DNA of 64,000 nt from Tretioscincus oriximinensis (lineage: Eukaryota > Chordata > Lepidosauria > Squamata > Gymnophthalmidae). The position numbers and the translations under genes were made by a program. Of the stretch, positions 54,376 through 64,000 are shown one piece after another (the stretch's first letter is position 1; each line of letters starts with the position of its first letter). The stretch is from contig JAJVDF010000345.1 in assembly GCA_022410635.1 (NCBI GenBank), positions 450,412-514,411 of the forward strand, in the 5' to 3' direction. The notes under the pieces were generated by a model. The model did not search any database. It saw nothing but the letters and a program-made list of their open reading frames with translations, and had not been told where the DNA came from.

Positions 54376-54761
54376 ATCTTAAGTGATGTCATTTCCTGTT
54401 GCTGCTTCCGAGAATGCCATCTTAAGTGATTGCACTCCAGGAAGCAGAATCGGAAATGACATCATAAGTAATGTCATTTCTGCCAGGAGGCAGGGCCTGG
54501 GTGGCTTAACAACCTGTTTCACAAACTCAACAAAAATTAGATATTGATTCTATCGAACCAGTGCAAACCAGCTGAATCTCACCACTGATATGGACCATAC
54601 AGAATGGCCCTTTGAGAGCCATAGGCTCTCATAGGGGTTAGGTTAGCAAAGCAAGAGAGAAAGAGAAAGAAATAGCCTGGAAGTAGAAGGAGGAGAAAGA
54701 GAATGAGGAGGAGGAGAAGAAGGAACAGTACTCCCCTATTTTGTCAAGAACACGGCACAGA

Positions 54762-57731
54762 GAGGCATTGATAAGAGATAGTATAGCACAGGAGATAAGG
54801 GAATTCTTTCAAAGAAATAGACAACCATCTATGAATGAATCTATTATATGAGATGCTTTTAAAGCAACAATAAGAGGGGTATGTCTTCAACATGAAATAC
54901 GTAAGAGAAGACAGAGAGGAAATTATAGGAAAAATTTGTTATTACAAATTGAACAGTTACAACAGGACTTTCACACTACAAAGCTAAGAAGATATAAAAC
55001 CGAATTGGATAGAAAAAGAAAACAATTGGATACACTGGATAGAACTCAATTAACTAATAAATGTATATACACTAGAAATTTACATCAGGCCTGGGATGTA
55101 TTAAGTGTCAAAAGGATGGCAAAAATATTAAAAGATGCACAGTTTAAGAAAAAGATAAATGAATTGAAAGATGTCAATGGAAGTATGAAAATAAAAGATA
55201 ATAAGATAAGGGAAGTACAACAGGAGAATATATTAATAGATAAAATGATTAATGAACAAAATAGGAAATTATTAAATGCATCAATTACTAACATGGAGAT
55301 TGAACAAGCAATAAATACATTGAAAGTAGGGAAATCACCTGGCCCAGACGGATTCACTGCAGTTTTTTATAAAAAATTTAAACAGGAAATCATACCTAAT
55401 TTGGAAATCCTCTTTAATAAGGTACTACAGACACAGGACATACCAGATACATGGAANGAGACAGAGATTATTCCTATTTGGAAATCTGGCAAGCCTAAAG
55501 AAAGCGTGGAATCATATAGACCTATATCATTAGCAAATGTGGATTACAAAATTTTTGCAAAGATATTGACAATGAGATTGGAAAAGTTGATTCCAAATTT
55601 GATTAAAGAAGACCAATATGGATTCATTAAAGGTAGGAAGATTGAGGACCCAATAAGGAACGCGGTTAATGTAATAAATCATGCTAAGCTTCAAAAGAGG
55701 AAAGTGGCGTTGATAAAGTTAGACGTATACAAAGCTTTTGATTCAGTAAACCACCAGTATATAACCAAAATTTGTGATAAGATAGGATGCGGATTAAATT
55801 TTACGAGAACAATTGCAAATTTATATAGGGATAATAGAGCCAGAATTAGAGTAAATTCAGGGGTCTCTGAATTTATCCAGATTAGAAATGGAGTAAAACA
55901 AGATTGCCCATTATCCCCATTGATTTTTTTGATGGCAATAGAAACTCTACCAAATATGATTAGAAATAATAATACTATTAAGGGATACAAATATGGGAGG
56001 GAACAATTAAAAATTAACCTATACGCTGATGATGCCCTAATAATAACAGAAGATCCAATTAATACATTACCCAGTTTAATTGCTGATATAACTGACTTTG
56101 AGAAAATGTCAGGCCTAAAAATAAATATAGAAAAATCCGAAATTTTGATGTTGAATATAACTGCAAGAGAAAAACAAATTATAGAACAAATAACTGGATT
56201 AGGAACGAGGCAAAAATCAATATTGTATTTAGGAGTTAAAATAACAAAAAATCCAGAAAAGTTGATTAAGGTAAATTATAAATTATTATGGAAGAAAGTC
56301 AAGAAGAAATTAATTACCTGGCCAATTAAAGGGTGGCCCTTGATATCTAAGGTAAGAGCCTATAAAATGATGATCCTACCCAGATTCTTATATTTTTTTC
56401 AAACAATACCTGGACAAATACCTCTGAATATGTTCAGAGAATGGGAAAGGGAGATAAAGAAATGGGCCTTGCAGGACAGTATAAGACAAATCCCTAAAAG
56501 GACCTTCTTTTCTACTCAGGAACAATTGGGATGGGGAATCCCCTGCCTACAAACATACTGGGAGACTTTTCAGTTTTGGAAAGTGGTAGAGTTGGAGCAC
56601 AGAGGAGAATATAAGGTAGTGGAGATGGAATTAAGATTAAATGAAATGGTAAACTTCACGCTTATGAAAGAAAATATATCAAGGCAACAAACATTTACAG
56701 CAACATGGAAAGTATGGTGTCAAATTCAGAGAAAACTTAAAATGGATTCTTATAAAGCTGCCTCATTGAAGATAATTAATAATAATGGAGAAGAAAACTT
56801 AGCAAAATATATACAGATGTTGAAAAATAAAGGAATAAGAACTATTCAAGATTTATATGAAGGAGGGGTACCATGGACGATTGAGAGGTTGAGAGAAATG
56901 AGAGAAACACCATTGCAATGGATAACAGAAGCAGCAATATATAACTTCATAAATAAACCATTAATAATACAAAAAATGAGAGAGGCACTATCGGAGTATG
57001 AAAAATTAATACATAAAAAAATACAAGACGAAAAATCATTAGTAGGAATACTTTATAGGTTAATAATCAAAGATAGATATAAAAATTATGATAGTATAAA
57101 ACAAAGGTGGATACAGGATTTAGATATGAATGATGAAAATTGGGAAATATGGAGAAAAGAATTTCTTTTAATTAAGTATAATACATTTAGGGAAGGAGAA
57201 CTTAAATTAATGACAAAGTGGTATAGGACTCCAACTCAACTATCACATATGCTCAATACATCACCAATATGTTGGCATTGTAATGTGGATACAGGGACTT
57301 ATATTCANANGTGGTTTGAATGTAGAGAAGTAAAGAAGTTTTGGGAACAGATCATAGGGGAATTCAGGAATATATTTCAAGTAAACATTCCGGTTGTAAA
57401 AGAGGTCCTTATAGGAAATAAGAATTTAAGAGAAATAGGGAGGGAAAATATATACATATTTAAGCAAGGGATAAGGGCAGCGCACATTCAGATAGCAAGA
57501 GGATGGAAGGATAAAGAGAAATGGACCCTGGAAGCTTGGTACGATTATATGGCAGAAATTGTACTCTTTGATTTCTTAAGGGAAAGAAGGCTAAAAAGAT
57601 TGGGAATTTTATCCCGTCCAGTATGGGAGGTAAAGTGGAGAGCCTTTATTACCTATGTGATATTTCATAAGATGTACTCACCCATGGCATTTATGATCTA
57701 TTGGATTTTGGATTTGAAAAGATTTACCTAA
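54762..57731 (+). pseudogene. L1 ORF2, reverse transcriptase and C-terminal domain
   Basis: Reading frame of 989 codons plus stop, in frame from the truncation point. One nonsense codon, TGA at 54849-54851, falls where the family has Trp before 'DAFKATIRG'. The reverse transcriptase shows 'KSPGPDGFTAVFYKKF', 'YRPISLANVDYKIFAKIL', 'QYGFIKGRK', motif A 'LIKLDVYKAFDSV', 'NGVKQDCPLSPLIF' and the catalytic 'LYADDALI'. Later come 'GLKINIEKSEIL', 'YLGVKIT' and 'LPRFLYFFQTIP'. The C-terminal zinc-knuckle is C-W-H-C followed by H (codon CAN at 57306-57308) and C. All visible RT motifs are intact, but with no endonuclease it cannot act autonomously. Host expression is unknown. Confidence 0.92.
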
Positions 57732-57915
57732 GATTTTGTTGGATATCCTCAAGTAGGGGGGGGGAGGGTTGGGGAGCACTTTTTGGTGNGGTGGAGGTTT
57801 TTCTTTTATTGTATGACATGTATTGAGAAATGGTTGAACTCAACATATATATGTGTGTATTTTATAATGTCATACTTTATATATATCAATAAAAATATTC
57901 ATTAAAAAAAAAAAA
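54762..57915 (+). mobile_element. L1-clade retrotransposon, 5'-truncated, recent
   Basis: 3.15 kb ending in AATAAAAATATTC and a poly-A tract (about 57903-57917). Flanked by a perfect 16-bp target duplication AAGAACACGGCACAGA (54746-54761 and 57916-57931). It begins inside ORF2 between endonuclease and reverse transcriptase, so no 5'UTR, ORF1 or endonuclease is present. The perfect duplication and nearly open frame argue for a young insertion. N bases at 55457, 57308, 57310 and 57789 are assembly uncertainties. Confidence 0.93.
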
Positions 57916-57931
57916 AAGAACACGGCACAGA

Positions 57932-58574
57932 TACATCCACGTAGTCATTGCTAGTCATGCTCGGTTTGACAGCATATCTGCTTTTTTTACATCCATTAAC
58001 CTCATTCCTTCCCTCAAGAATTTTTGAGATTCAGCTGGTGTACTCGTTTTATGATCCTTTTTCTTAAAAAGTAGGATGAAATGAGCCTACTGAACCAGGG
58101 AGACGGCATTGGAGGAAAACACCATATCAATTGCTTAGCCATAAAAACGAGCTTTCTTCCCCCATAAATATGCAACAACTACACTAAGCTCTACAATTTG
58201 ACTCATCCTTTAAACCTGATGGTGTAGGAGGTTCCTTGCCTGCTTGGCATAAATTGAATAATGGAAATGCATTGCAATTTTGAGTTTTTGGACCCAAACC
58301 AAGAAACCGCAACCAAAGGTTCATATTGTTGAAAGCACAGAATTTGGAGGTGAAACCATGTTTATAACAAGGGCTGTTGAGTTGAAGAGAGTTGGGGATG
58401 GTTGCCTTTCTGGCTATATTTTTATGGAAGAATTTGGTCTCCTAGCAATAGAACGTCAGAATTATTCATACCATTTACATCCCACCTTTCTTCCAAACTG
58501 TAGGCTTGTGCTGAGCGTCTGTTCAACACATCCAAACCATGCAGAATTTCAAGCAAGGAGGAGAGGGGGTTCTA
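57932..58574. other. Unassigned DNA
   Basis: The 141-codon frame at 58280-58705 has no recognised domain and runs into a Penelope tail, so it is not called. Confidence 0.35.
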
Positions 58575-58730
58575 ATAACACCTTAAAAACTAGCAATGAA
58601 AAAGTAAATCGCACAAGCTTTGGTGGGCATGTTCACTTCTTCAGGTGCAAAATGCTCATGTCCACAAAAGCTCATGCTGCTGACTTTTCACTTCCAACTC
58701 TCTAAGGTCCCTGAGACCTCCTTGCTCCAA
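58575..58730. mobile_element. Penelope-like tail, diverged foldback
   Basis: Inverted 'ctaataacaccttaaaaactagcaatg' and 'acaagctttggtgggcatgttcacttcttcagg', then forward 'catgtccacaaaagctcatgctgctgac' and 'ctctctaaggtccctgagacctcc'. The hammerhead-like core is damaged: CAAA replaces GAAA on the minus strand. Confidence 0.7.
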
Positions 58731-58879
58731 TTCTGATGCAGACTAAGATTGTGTCCCCACAAAGGATATTTACTGAGATGGTATTTACATCAAGCTGTTC
58801 ATGCATGTTCATCAATTCACTGCTAAAAAGGCCCGTGGTCTCAGATTTCCCAGTTACATAGCGGACATCTCTAAAATCT

Positions 58880-59270
58880 GAAAAACAGCCTTTGTGGGGC
58901 CTCCCCCCCCCCCTCCGTCCCAGAGTAGGCCCGAGGCTCTGGCCTCCATTATTGGGAGACACCCGAAAATCTTTGGGTGCTCTCAGTAATGAAGCCTGAA
59001 GATTCGGACTACTCCCGCCCTCCACTTACCCTTCTCCCTTCCCCTTCTCGCCATACGGAAAGGGGAAGAGAGAACACTAAAGAAGCCACCACGGAGTCTC
59101 TCTGGCTGCTTTAGCACTAAAGCCTCCCTCCCCTTCCTCCTGTCCCCTCCCCCCTTCCTCCTCCTCTGACCTCCCTGCCCTCCCGCCTCCTCCTCTCCTC
59201 CTACACTATCCTCTCTTCTTACTTCTACCCCCACCGTGGTCCTTCCTGTTCCATGACAGGCAGCATCCAT
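58880..59270. repeat. C-rich / pyrimidine-rich stretch
   Basis: A poly-C run at about 58904-58913 and dense CCTCC/TCCTC between 59010 and 59240. No exon or element recognised. Confidence 0.6.
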
Positions 59271-59276
59271 GCACTT

Positions 59277-59870
59277 AAGAACATAAGAACATAAGAAGAG
59301 CCATACTGGATTAGGCCACAGCCCATCGAGTCCAGCATTCTGTGTCACACAGAGGCCCACCAGATGCACCTGGGCAGTCCAAACAGAGGAAAGCAAAATA
59401 TGCTGCTCCTGTTCGTGACTCCCTGCAAATGGTATTTCAGGAGTCCTGCCTGTTGCTCCATCCCAGAGGCAACAGCCAGACATCCATCCTAGTATCCATT
59501 TATACCTTTAGTGTCCATAAACTTGTCTAGTCCTGTCTTGAAACTATCCAAGCTGTTAGCTACCACCACCTCTTCAGGAAGTAAATTCCACAGGCCGATG
59601 ACCCTCTGGGTGAAAAAATACTTTCCTTTGTCTGTTCTCACTTTTCTACCCAACAGTTTTAAGGAGTGCCCTCTGGTCCTTGTGTTGTGTGATAGAGAAA
59701 ACATTTTTTCTCTATTCACCCTGTCCATCCCATGCATGATTTTGTGCACTTCAATCAGATCACCCCTCAAACGTCACCTTTCGAGGCTGAAGAGGCCCAG
59801 ACGTTGCAGCCTTGCTTCGTAAGGGAGGTGCTCCAGACCCTTGATCATTTTTGTTGCCCTCTGCCTTAGG
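59277..59870 (-). mobile_element. CR1 3' end with open ORF2 C-terminus
   Basis: 3'UTR starting with three AAGAACAT 8-mers on the plus strand. The minus frame 59770-59489 ('DLIEVHKIMHGMDRVNREKMF', split as 'DLIEVHKIMHGM' and 'VNREKMF', to 'GLDKFMDTKGINGY') is uninterrupted. Among the least decayed CR1 copies here. Confidence 0.92.
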
Positions 59871-59939
59871 GAGAACACTAGAGCCCACGGTATCCCTGAG
59901 GCAGTGGGCCAAATTCCACTAGTCAATAAATAAAACCAC

Positions 59940-60110
59940 GAGCACTTAAGAGGTGCCCTGATGAATGGGGCCAGAGCCCGTTTATTCCCAAAAAAATTCT
60001 CACCCATTGGCCCACCAGTTGCACCTGGGAGGACTCAAACAGAAAAAGGCGGAACCCTCACCTGTTCCCCTTGCAAATGTTACTTCAGGAATACTGCCTT
60101 TGCTCCATGT
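59940..60110 (-). mobile_element. Older CR1 3'UTR fragment
   Basis: 'acttaagaggtgccctgatgaatggggccagagcccg' and 'ggcccaccagttgcacctgggaggactc' inverted, next to the younger copy. Confidence 0.75.
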
Positions 60111-60440
60111 TTTATGACGATATCATATATGTTAAATTTTACGCTGTCCATTACCTTATCCAGAATCCCAATAAGGTGTCAGAATTTTTCTGGGATCACA
60201 AAACAGCAAAGCGAGTTCTGTACCCAAAGTGTTTCTGCATCAGTAGAAACCGTCATTTTCCTCTTTGCTTCATAGCTGTTGATTTGCCGTTCTGTTGTGA
60301 CTGTGCGTAGGAGGACAGGCACCCACACTTTTATTTGCGGCTTTCATACACAAAAACAGAAGGTGGTGGAAGGAGACAAACTGGGACACTTAAAGCGGCA
60401 CACGCATGGGACCAACCACATTATCCTTATCCTTATTATA
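60111..60440. other. Unassigned DNA
   Basis: Nothing recognised. Confidence 0.35.
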
Positions 60441-60624
60441 TAGGCTGACCAGGTGACCCCTTTTGGGGGGGGTTGAAAACCCATTTTGGAGATGCCTCCC
60501 ATTTTTTTCTGAGGAAAAAACAAACAAACAAAATTTCAAACAAAATATTTCCTCAGAAAAAATTGGGAGGCACCGCAAAACCAAGTTTTCAAGCCCCCCC
60601 AAAAGGGGTCATCTGGTCAGCCTA
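60441..60624. mobile_element. hAT-type palindromic MITE, 184 bp
   Basis: TAGGCTGACCAGGTGACCCC...GGGGTCATCTGGTCAGCCTA, with arms 'ttgaaaacccattttggagatgcctccc' and 'gggaggcaccgcaaaaccaagttttcaa' flanking an A-rich centre. No 8-bp duplication is visible; the surroundings are CCTTATTATA repeats. Confidence 0.85.
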
Positions 60625-60657
60625 AATAGAAATCCTTATTATATAATCCTTATTATA

Positions 60658-60863
60658 GAGGCTGACCAGATTACCCCTTTTGGGGGGGGGGATTATAGAA
60701 ACCCGGTTTTGTAGTGTCTCATGTTTTTTGCTGAGGATTTTTTTTTCAAAATAAGATTTTTTTTGAAAAAAAAATTTAAAAAAATTTTTCCCTCTCAAGA
60801 AAAACCGGGAGGCACCACAAAACCGGGTTTTCACCCTCCCCAAAAGGGGTCAACTGGACAGCC
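60658..60863. mobile_element. hAT-type palindromic MITE, 206 bp
   Basis: GAGGCTGACCAGATTACCCC...GGGGTCAACTGGACAGCC. Same inverted structure ('gaaacccggttttgtagtgtctc' and 'gggaggcaccacaaaaccgggttttc') with an expanded A/T centre. More diverged ends than its neighbour. Confidence 0.85.
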
Positions 60864-60881
60864 TTCTTCTTCTTCTTCTTC

Positions 60882-60920
<39 letters not shown>

Positions 60921-60921
60921 A

Positions 60922-60972
<51 letters not shown>
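60864..60972 (+). repeat. (TTC)n(TTA)n microsatellite
   Basis: Five TTC triplets then about 28 TTA triplets with small interruptions, directly after the MITE. Confidence 0.97.
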
Positions 60973-61039
60973 CCCGTTGCGTTATGGTAATGCAATGGGC
61001 TCCAGCCCTTCTACTTCCTTAATCCATCCATGTCTCCAC

Positions 61040-61262
61040 CTACTCTCTTCCTCCCTTGCCCCCTCTTTCACTTCCTTCTTTCCTTCCTTCTTTCTGTTTT
61101 CCTTTCCTTTTTTCTTTTCTTCCTTTTTTCTTCCTTCACTTCTTTCCTTTCCTTCCTTCTTTCACTCCTTCCACGTTCTGTTTTGTTCTTCCTTGCCTTC
61201 CTTCCTACCTTCTTTCTTTCCTTCCTTCCCTTATTCCTTCCTTCCCTTCATTGCTAATCTTC
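61040..61262 (+). repeat. (CCTT)n-type polypyrimidine tract
   Basis: Imperfect CTTC/CCTT/TTTC repeats. All three plus frames look like S/F/L/P-rich proteins, which is a compositional artefact. Confidence 0.95.
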
Positions 61263-61794
61263 CCCCCTTCCTCTCTGGAGGCTGCCAAAGCCCTGTCATT
61301 GGCCACAATCTCTGAGCTTTCATACGCATAGACATTTGGAGATAATAGACAACTACCAATAGGACAAGGTACGTACTTGGTGTGTCATAAATCACTGATT
61401 AGCAACAAAATACAAGATTCCCTGTAGAAAGTTCTATGTTAGCTTGTATTTCCACAGTCTTTTGCTAAAAGGTAGTAGCAAGAAACAGTGACACGGGTGT
61501 TATGTAACCGCATCATACCGCAGTAATCTTTGATGCTTGAGCCATCTTGGTTGTTGGAACAGGAACCTAAGAATTGTCTGGGAATCTGCATTCTGGAGCA
61601 CAACAGCTTTGCCTAGCAAATAATGATGAACACCACTAGGTCGGTCACAAAAAAGGGGATAGGTGAAGAAATGCGGCTTTAATAGTTATGTAAAAGAGGA
61701 AAGTTTTACAGGTGCAGCTTATGATTTTGCCTGCAGTATCTGCTGAAATTTCCTTTTTTGTTCATACCCATTAAAGATGCAGTTTTCCATTCTG
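61263..61794. other. Unassigned DNA
   Basis: Nothing recognised. Confidence 0.35.
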
Positions 61795-62040
61795 GAGGAG
61801 GAGGAGGAGGAGGAGTCTGGCAGTCTAGCCTTTACACCAGACTGACTCTCTCTCAGTACTGAAAAGGCAAGATAGTATAAGCTATCCTAACAGCTATGGG
61901 AATACTCAAGAGTTTATATTAGGATTCTAGAGACCTGTAGTCCTTCTGAACTTCAGCTACACTCAACTAAAGCAAGAAACAAAACCCCAAAGCAGAACTT
62001 GACTAGCTTAGCTCACCCAGCAAGCTTTATGGAGCAAGGG
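61795..62040 (-). mobile_element. SINE-2 fragments
   Basis: (GGA)n with 'gtctggcagtctagcctttacaccag' at 61797-61850 (inverted head-like), and 'gaacttgactagcttagctcacccagcaagctttatggagcaag' at 61996-62039, which recurs in the SINE-2 at 62.7 kb. Confidence 0.5.
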
Positions 62041-62165
62041 GCTAGTAGCACTTAGATACTAATAGTAGAAATGGAGGTGGCATTGGCAAGAGCTTTCATA
62101 GACGCGTCTACTTCTTCAGATGCAGACTTGTCTACTTAAGCTAATGCCAACACCACCTACTTCCT
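62041..62165. mobile_element. Penelope-like tail, foldback
   Basis: Inverted 'gctagtagcacttagatactaatag', 'gcattggcaagagctttcatagacgcgtctacttcttcag', then forward 'gacttgtctacttaagctaatgccaacacc'. Same structure as at 38.4 kb. Confidence 0.75.
62090..62123 (-). ncRNA. Hammerhead-ribozyme-like core
   Basis: Minus strand: CTGAAGA (62119-62113), stem II GTAGAC / GTCTAT (62111-62106 with 62103-62098), loop GC, GAAA (62097-62094) then GC. The downstream 'TCTTGCC' differs from the usual 'TTATGCC'. Confidence 0.6.
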
Positions 62166-62572
62166 GGACCCAAAGCAGAATGCATTTCAAAAGCAGCTTC
62201 CAGATGGTGGTGCATAACCCTTGTGTTCTCATTGCATCCCAGAAATTTACCTTTTCTATCCTAGAATGATCAGGGTAAATTGGAACATGAATAAGGACAG
62301 CACAGAAAACTGGAACGTGAGTTTTGCAATTTTAGTGAGTCTGGAAAAGAGGAATGTTCAACGGACGTGGTTTGCATTGGCTGCAGCATCTGGAGAAAAA
62401 AAAATGAAATCACTTTTTTCACAATCATTAAGGTTCAAGATCCCTGCGCTGTTTTGGGAGGTGTGAAGAATTCTACCTGTCCTGATTTGGGGGGAGCAAC
62501 CATAGGTGTGAGAATTGCACTTGCAAACTACCTCTAAGTCACCTCTATGGTGCTTATTTTACTGCCTGTGAA
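62166..62572. other. Unassigned DNA
   Basis: An 81-codon frame at 62221-62466 has no recognised domain. Confidence 0.35.
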
Positions 62573-62762
62573 AGTAGAGTTGGTTTTTACACCCTGCTTT
62601 TCTCAACCAGAAGGGAATCAAAGCAGCTTGCGCAACTTTCTGTTCTTTCGCTTCACAATGGGCACCTTGTGATGGCTGAGACAGAGCTCCAAAGAACTCG
62701 ACTAGCCAAAGCTCACCCAGCAAGCTTTATGGAGCAGTGCAGATTCAAACTAGGATGTTAGC
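62573..62762 (-). mobile_element. SINE-2 copy
   Basis: Inverted 'gagttggtttttacaccctgcttttctcaaccagaaggg', 'cacaatgggcaccttgtgatggctgagacagagctcc' and 'agattcaaactaggatg'. The head is truncated. Confidence 0.8.
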
Positions 62763-62769
62763 AGATACA

Positions 62770-62836
62770 CTTCACTGCCAAAAGTATTCACTCATGCCTG
62801 CATTCAATTGTGTGGATGGGTGAGTGAATACTTTGT
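62770..62836. repeat. Short inverted-repeat element, Tc1/mariner-like terminus
   Basis: CACTGCCAAAAGTATTCACTCA is split here: AAAGTATTCACTCA at 62781-62794 is perfectly inverted as TGAGTGAATACTTT at 62821-62834. The motif resembles ends of vertebrate Tc1-like elements; assignment is from memory of the motif only. Confidence 0.4.
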
Positions 62837-62842
62837 GCAATG

Positions 62843-63480
62843 TCCAGCAAAGGAGCCAGCAGCACTTTGAGACTAACTTGAGAAAAGTGGTTGGCATAAG
62901 CTTTCGTAGACAGGTCCACTTTTTCAGATGCTGAGGGACTAATGTCAGGGTCAGGTATTTATAGGAAAATGTGTATGGGAGAAGACAAAGCATATGCAAC
63001 TGTAGGGAGGTGTTGAATTGCAGGTAAATAGCAGGAACTAATCCTCTTATGTGAAAAAGTGCCTGGGGCAACAAGGTGCAATGTCTGGCAGAGAATCAAT
63101 CAAATACTGAACAGGTGTCATAAAAATGTATAGTTGGCCAGGAAACCATTGTCTCTGTTAAGTCCTTTGCTGATGGCCTGGAACTTGTGAATGTATTCAA
63201 GTTCTCTTTCAAACCTTCCTTTATAGTTTCTTTGTTCAAGAACTGCAGTCCTGAGGTCTGAGAGAGAATGTCCTGGAAGGTTAAAATGTTCAGCAACTGG
63301 TTTCTGTGTGTTGCCATTTCGAATATCTGATTTGTGTCCATTTATTCTCTGGCGAAGGGATTGTCCTGTTTGCCCAATGTAGAGTGTACTTTGTGCAATG
63401 AAAGTGTAAGAGATTGACACAACGCCACCAAATTGATCCTCTGTATCCCACACTGGACTTCATGACAGTTGACCCAACGA
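62843..63480 (-). mobile_element. Penelope-like retroelement, 3' part with GIY-YIG domain
   Basis: Minus-strand order: GIY-YIG frame (63453-63118), about 180 bp of AT-rich spacer, then the tail 'gcatctgaaaaagtggacctgtctacgaaagcttatgccaacc' and 'agtctcaaagtgctgctggctcc', ending near 62843. The reverse transcriptase upstream is missing (5' truncation near 63480). The tail's hammerhead core reads CTGAAAA instead of CTGAAGA. Confidence 0.88.
63118..63453 (-). pseudogene. GIY-YIG endonuclease domain of a Penelope-like element
   Basis: About 111 codons ending in a stop. 'TLYIGQTGQSLRQRINGHKSDI' (shown as 'LYIGQTGQSLRQRINGHK') carries the YIG-x-T, the catalytic-region Arg of 'LRQRI' and the His of 'GHK'. 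It continues 'PVAEHFNLPGHSLSDL' and 'RELEYIHKFQAI'. In intact elements this domain follows the reverse transcriptase and nicks target DNA. Here the RT is absent, so this is a remnant. The frame is open with no internal stop. Confidence 0.85.
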
Positions 63481-63730
63481 GCTTTGTGTTGCATTGAAGT
63501 ACATATTATGCCAACAGTGAGCTTCAGTTAACATCTTTTGAACAGCAAATTTCCTCCATATCATTTACACAATATTTCTCCTTCTGTCTCTAGTCTACTT
63601 TTAAAAAGATGTTTCCAAACCTTTGGCTGGCTTCTGGTCTTGGAGCTTATTTCTGCGCTCAGTGTGCAATGTATTAGGTATATCTGATAATGATATTTTT
63701 TATATTTTTACTTAGTTGGTGTCCACAAAC
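63481..63730. other. Unassigned DNA
   Basis: Nothing recognised between the Penelope remnant and the last CR1. Confidence 0.35.
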
Positions 63731-64000
63731 TTAAGAACAGACAAAGAAGAACCATACTGGATGGGGCCAGAGTCCATCAAGTCCAGCCTTCTGTCTCACA
63801 CAGAGGCCCACCAGATGCACCTGGGCAGTCTGAAATGAGGAAAGCAAAATATGCACCTGTTCATGACTCCCTGCAAGTGGTATGTCAGGAGTCCTGCCTG
63901 TTGCTCCATCCCAAGGCAGCATCCAGACATCCATCTTAGTATCCGTTTATACCCTTGGTGTCTATAAACCTGTCTAGTCCTGTCTTGAAACTATCCAAGC
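63731..64000 (-). mobile_element. CR1 3' end, running out of the window
   Basis: Inverted 3' end starting 'cttaagaacagacaaagaagaaccatactgg', then 'cacacagaggcccaccagatgcacctgggcagtctg' and 'tagtcctgtcttgaaactatccaagc' at the window edge. Confidence 0.9.

Larger units (their letters stand above)
54205..54490. repeat. Tandem and inverted 'gatgtcatttcc' repeat with Penelope insertion
   Basis: Units 'atcatttccagttgctacttccaggaacgccatcttaagtgat' (54209) and 'gtcatttcctgttgctgcttccgagaatgccatcttaagtgat' (54388) are direct repeats. 54440-54475 holds an inverted relative ('caggaagcagaatcggaaatgacatc'). A Penelope tail sits between the direct units. Confidence 0.65.

Noticed and set aside
60977..61331. 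Three overlapping S/F/L/P-rich frames
   Set aside because: Imperfect CCTT repeat gives similar peptides in all frames; no conserved domain.

Overview
The window looks like nuclear DNA from a squamate reptile, probably a lizard; the species cannot be named. The evidence is the repeat content: many CR1 3' ends with 8-bp tails (TTCTTATG and ATTCTATG types), tRNA-derived SINEs ending in (CTT)n, L1-clade and Penelope-like retroelements, and hAT-type MITEs with TAGGCTGACCAGATG ends. There are no operons or bacterial features. Most open frames are chance frames or transposon remnants.

The one host gene that can be supported is the first coding exon of GRM5 (metabotropic glutamate receptor 5), on the minus strand at 21605-22283. 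It has a clean splice donor, a 5'UTR segment running back to a strong splice acceptor at 22472-22473, and an upstream ORF in that leader. Positions 1-21604 should be the start of a large GRM5 intron. Positions above 22473 should be a 5'UTR intron or upstream DNA. A GC-rich block at about 44.4-45.6 kb is a speculative promoter or first-exon candidate.

Layout. 1-21.3 kb: intronic DNA with CR1 fragments, SINEs, a palindromic element (1.3 kb), copies of a foldback family called F here (3.3, 7.6, 21.3 kb), a gapped CR1 reverse transcriptase (11.5-13.2 kb), two copies of a DNA transposon called D1 here (13.7 and 18.2 kb) and a decayed LINE (15.6-16.5 kb). 21.6-22.5 kb: GRM5 exon. 22.6-34 kb: LINE 3' ends, a solo LTR, a LINE endonuclease fragment (26.7 kb), more CR1 and a minisatellite (33.8-34.3 kb). 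35-49 kb: nested insertions, namely L1 inside a hAT MITE (36 kb), CR1 inside a LINE (39.3 kb) and a hAT MITE inside CR1 (46.3 kb), plus Penelope tails with hammerhead-ribozyme cores (38.5 kb). 49.6-51.6 kb: a (GAGAAG)n tract over an assembly gap, between inverted SINEs. 52-58 kb: LINE, SINE and Penelope copies and a recent 3.2-kb L1 with a 16-bp target duplication. 58-64 kb: Penelope pieces including a GIY-YIG endonuclease remnant, paired hAT MITEs, microsatellites and CR1.

The strongest leads are the repeated hammerhead-like cores in Penelope tails, the GRM5 leader (uORF and a six-residue N-terminal insertion), and the datable nested insertions. Repeat names such as LINE-A, SINE-1/2/3, F and D1 are working labels for this window, not database names.
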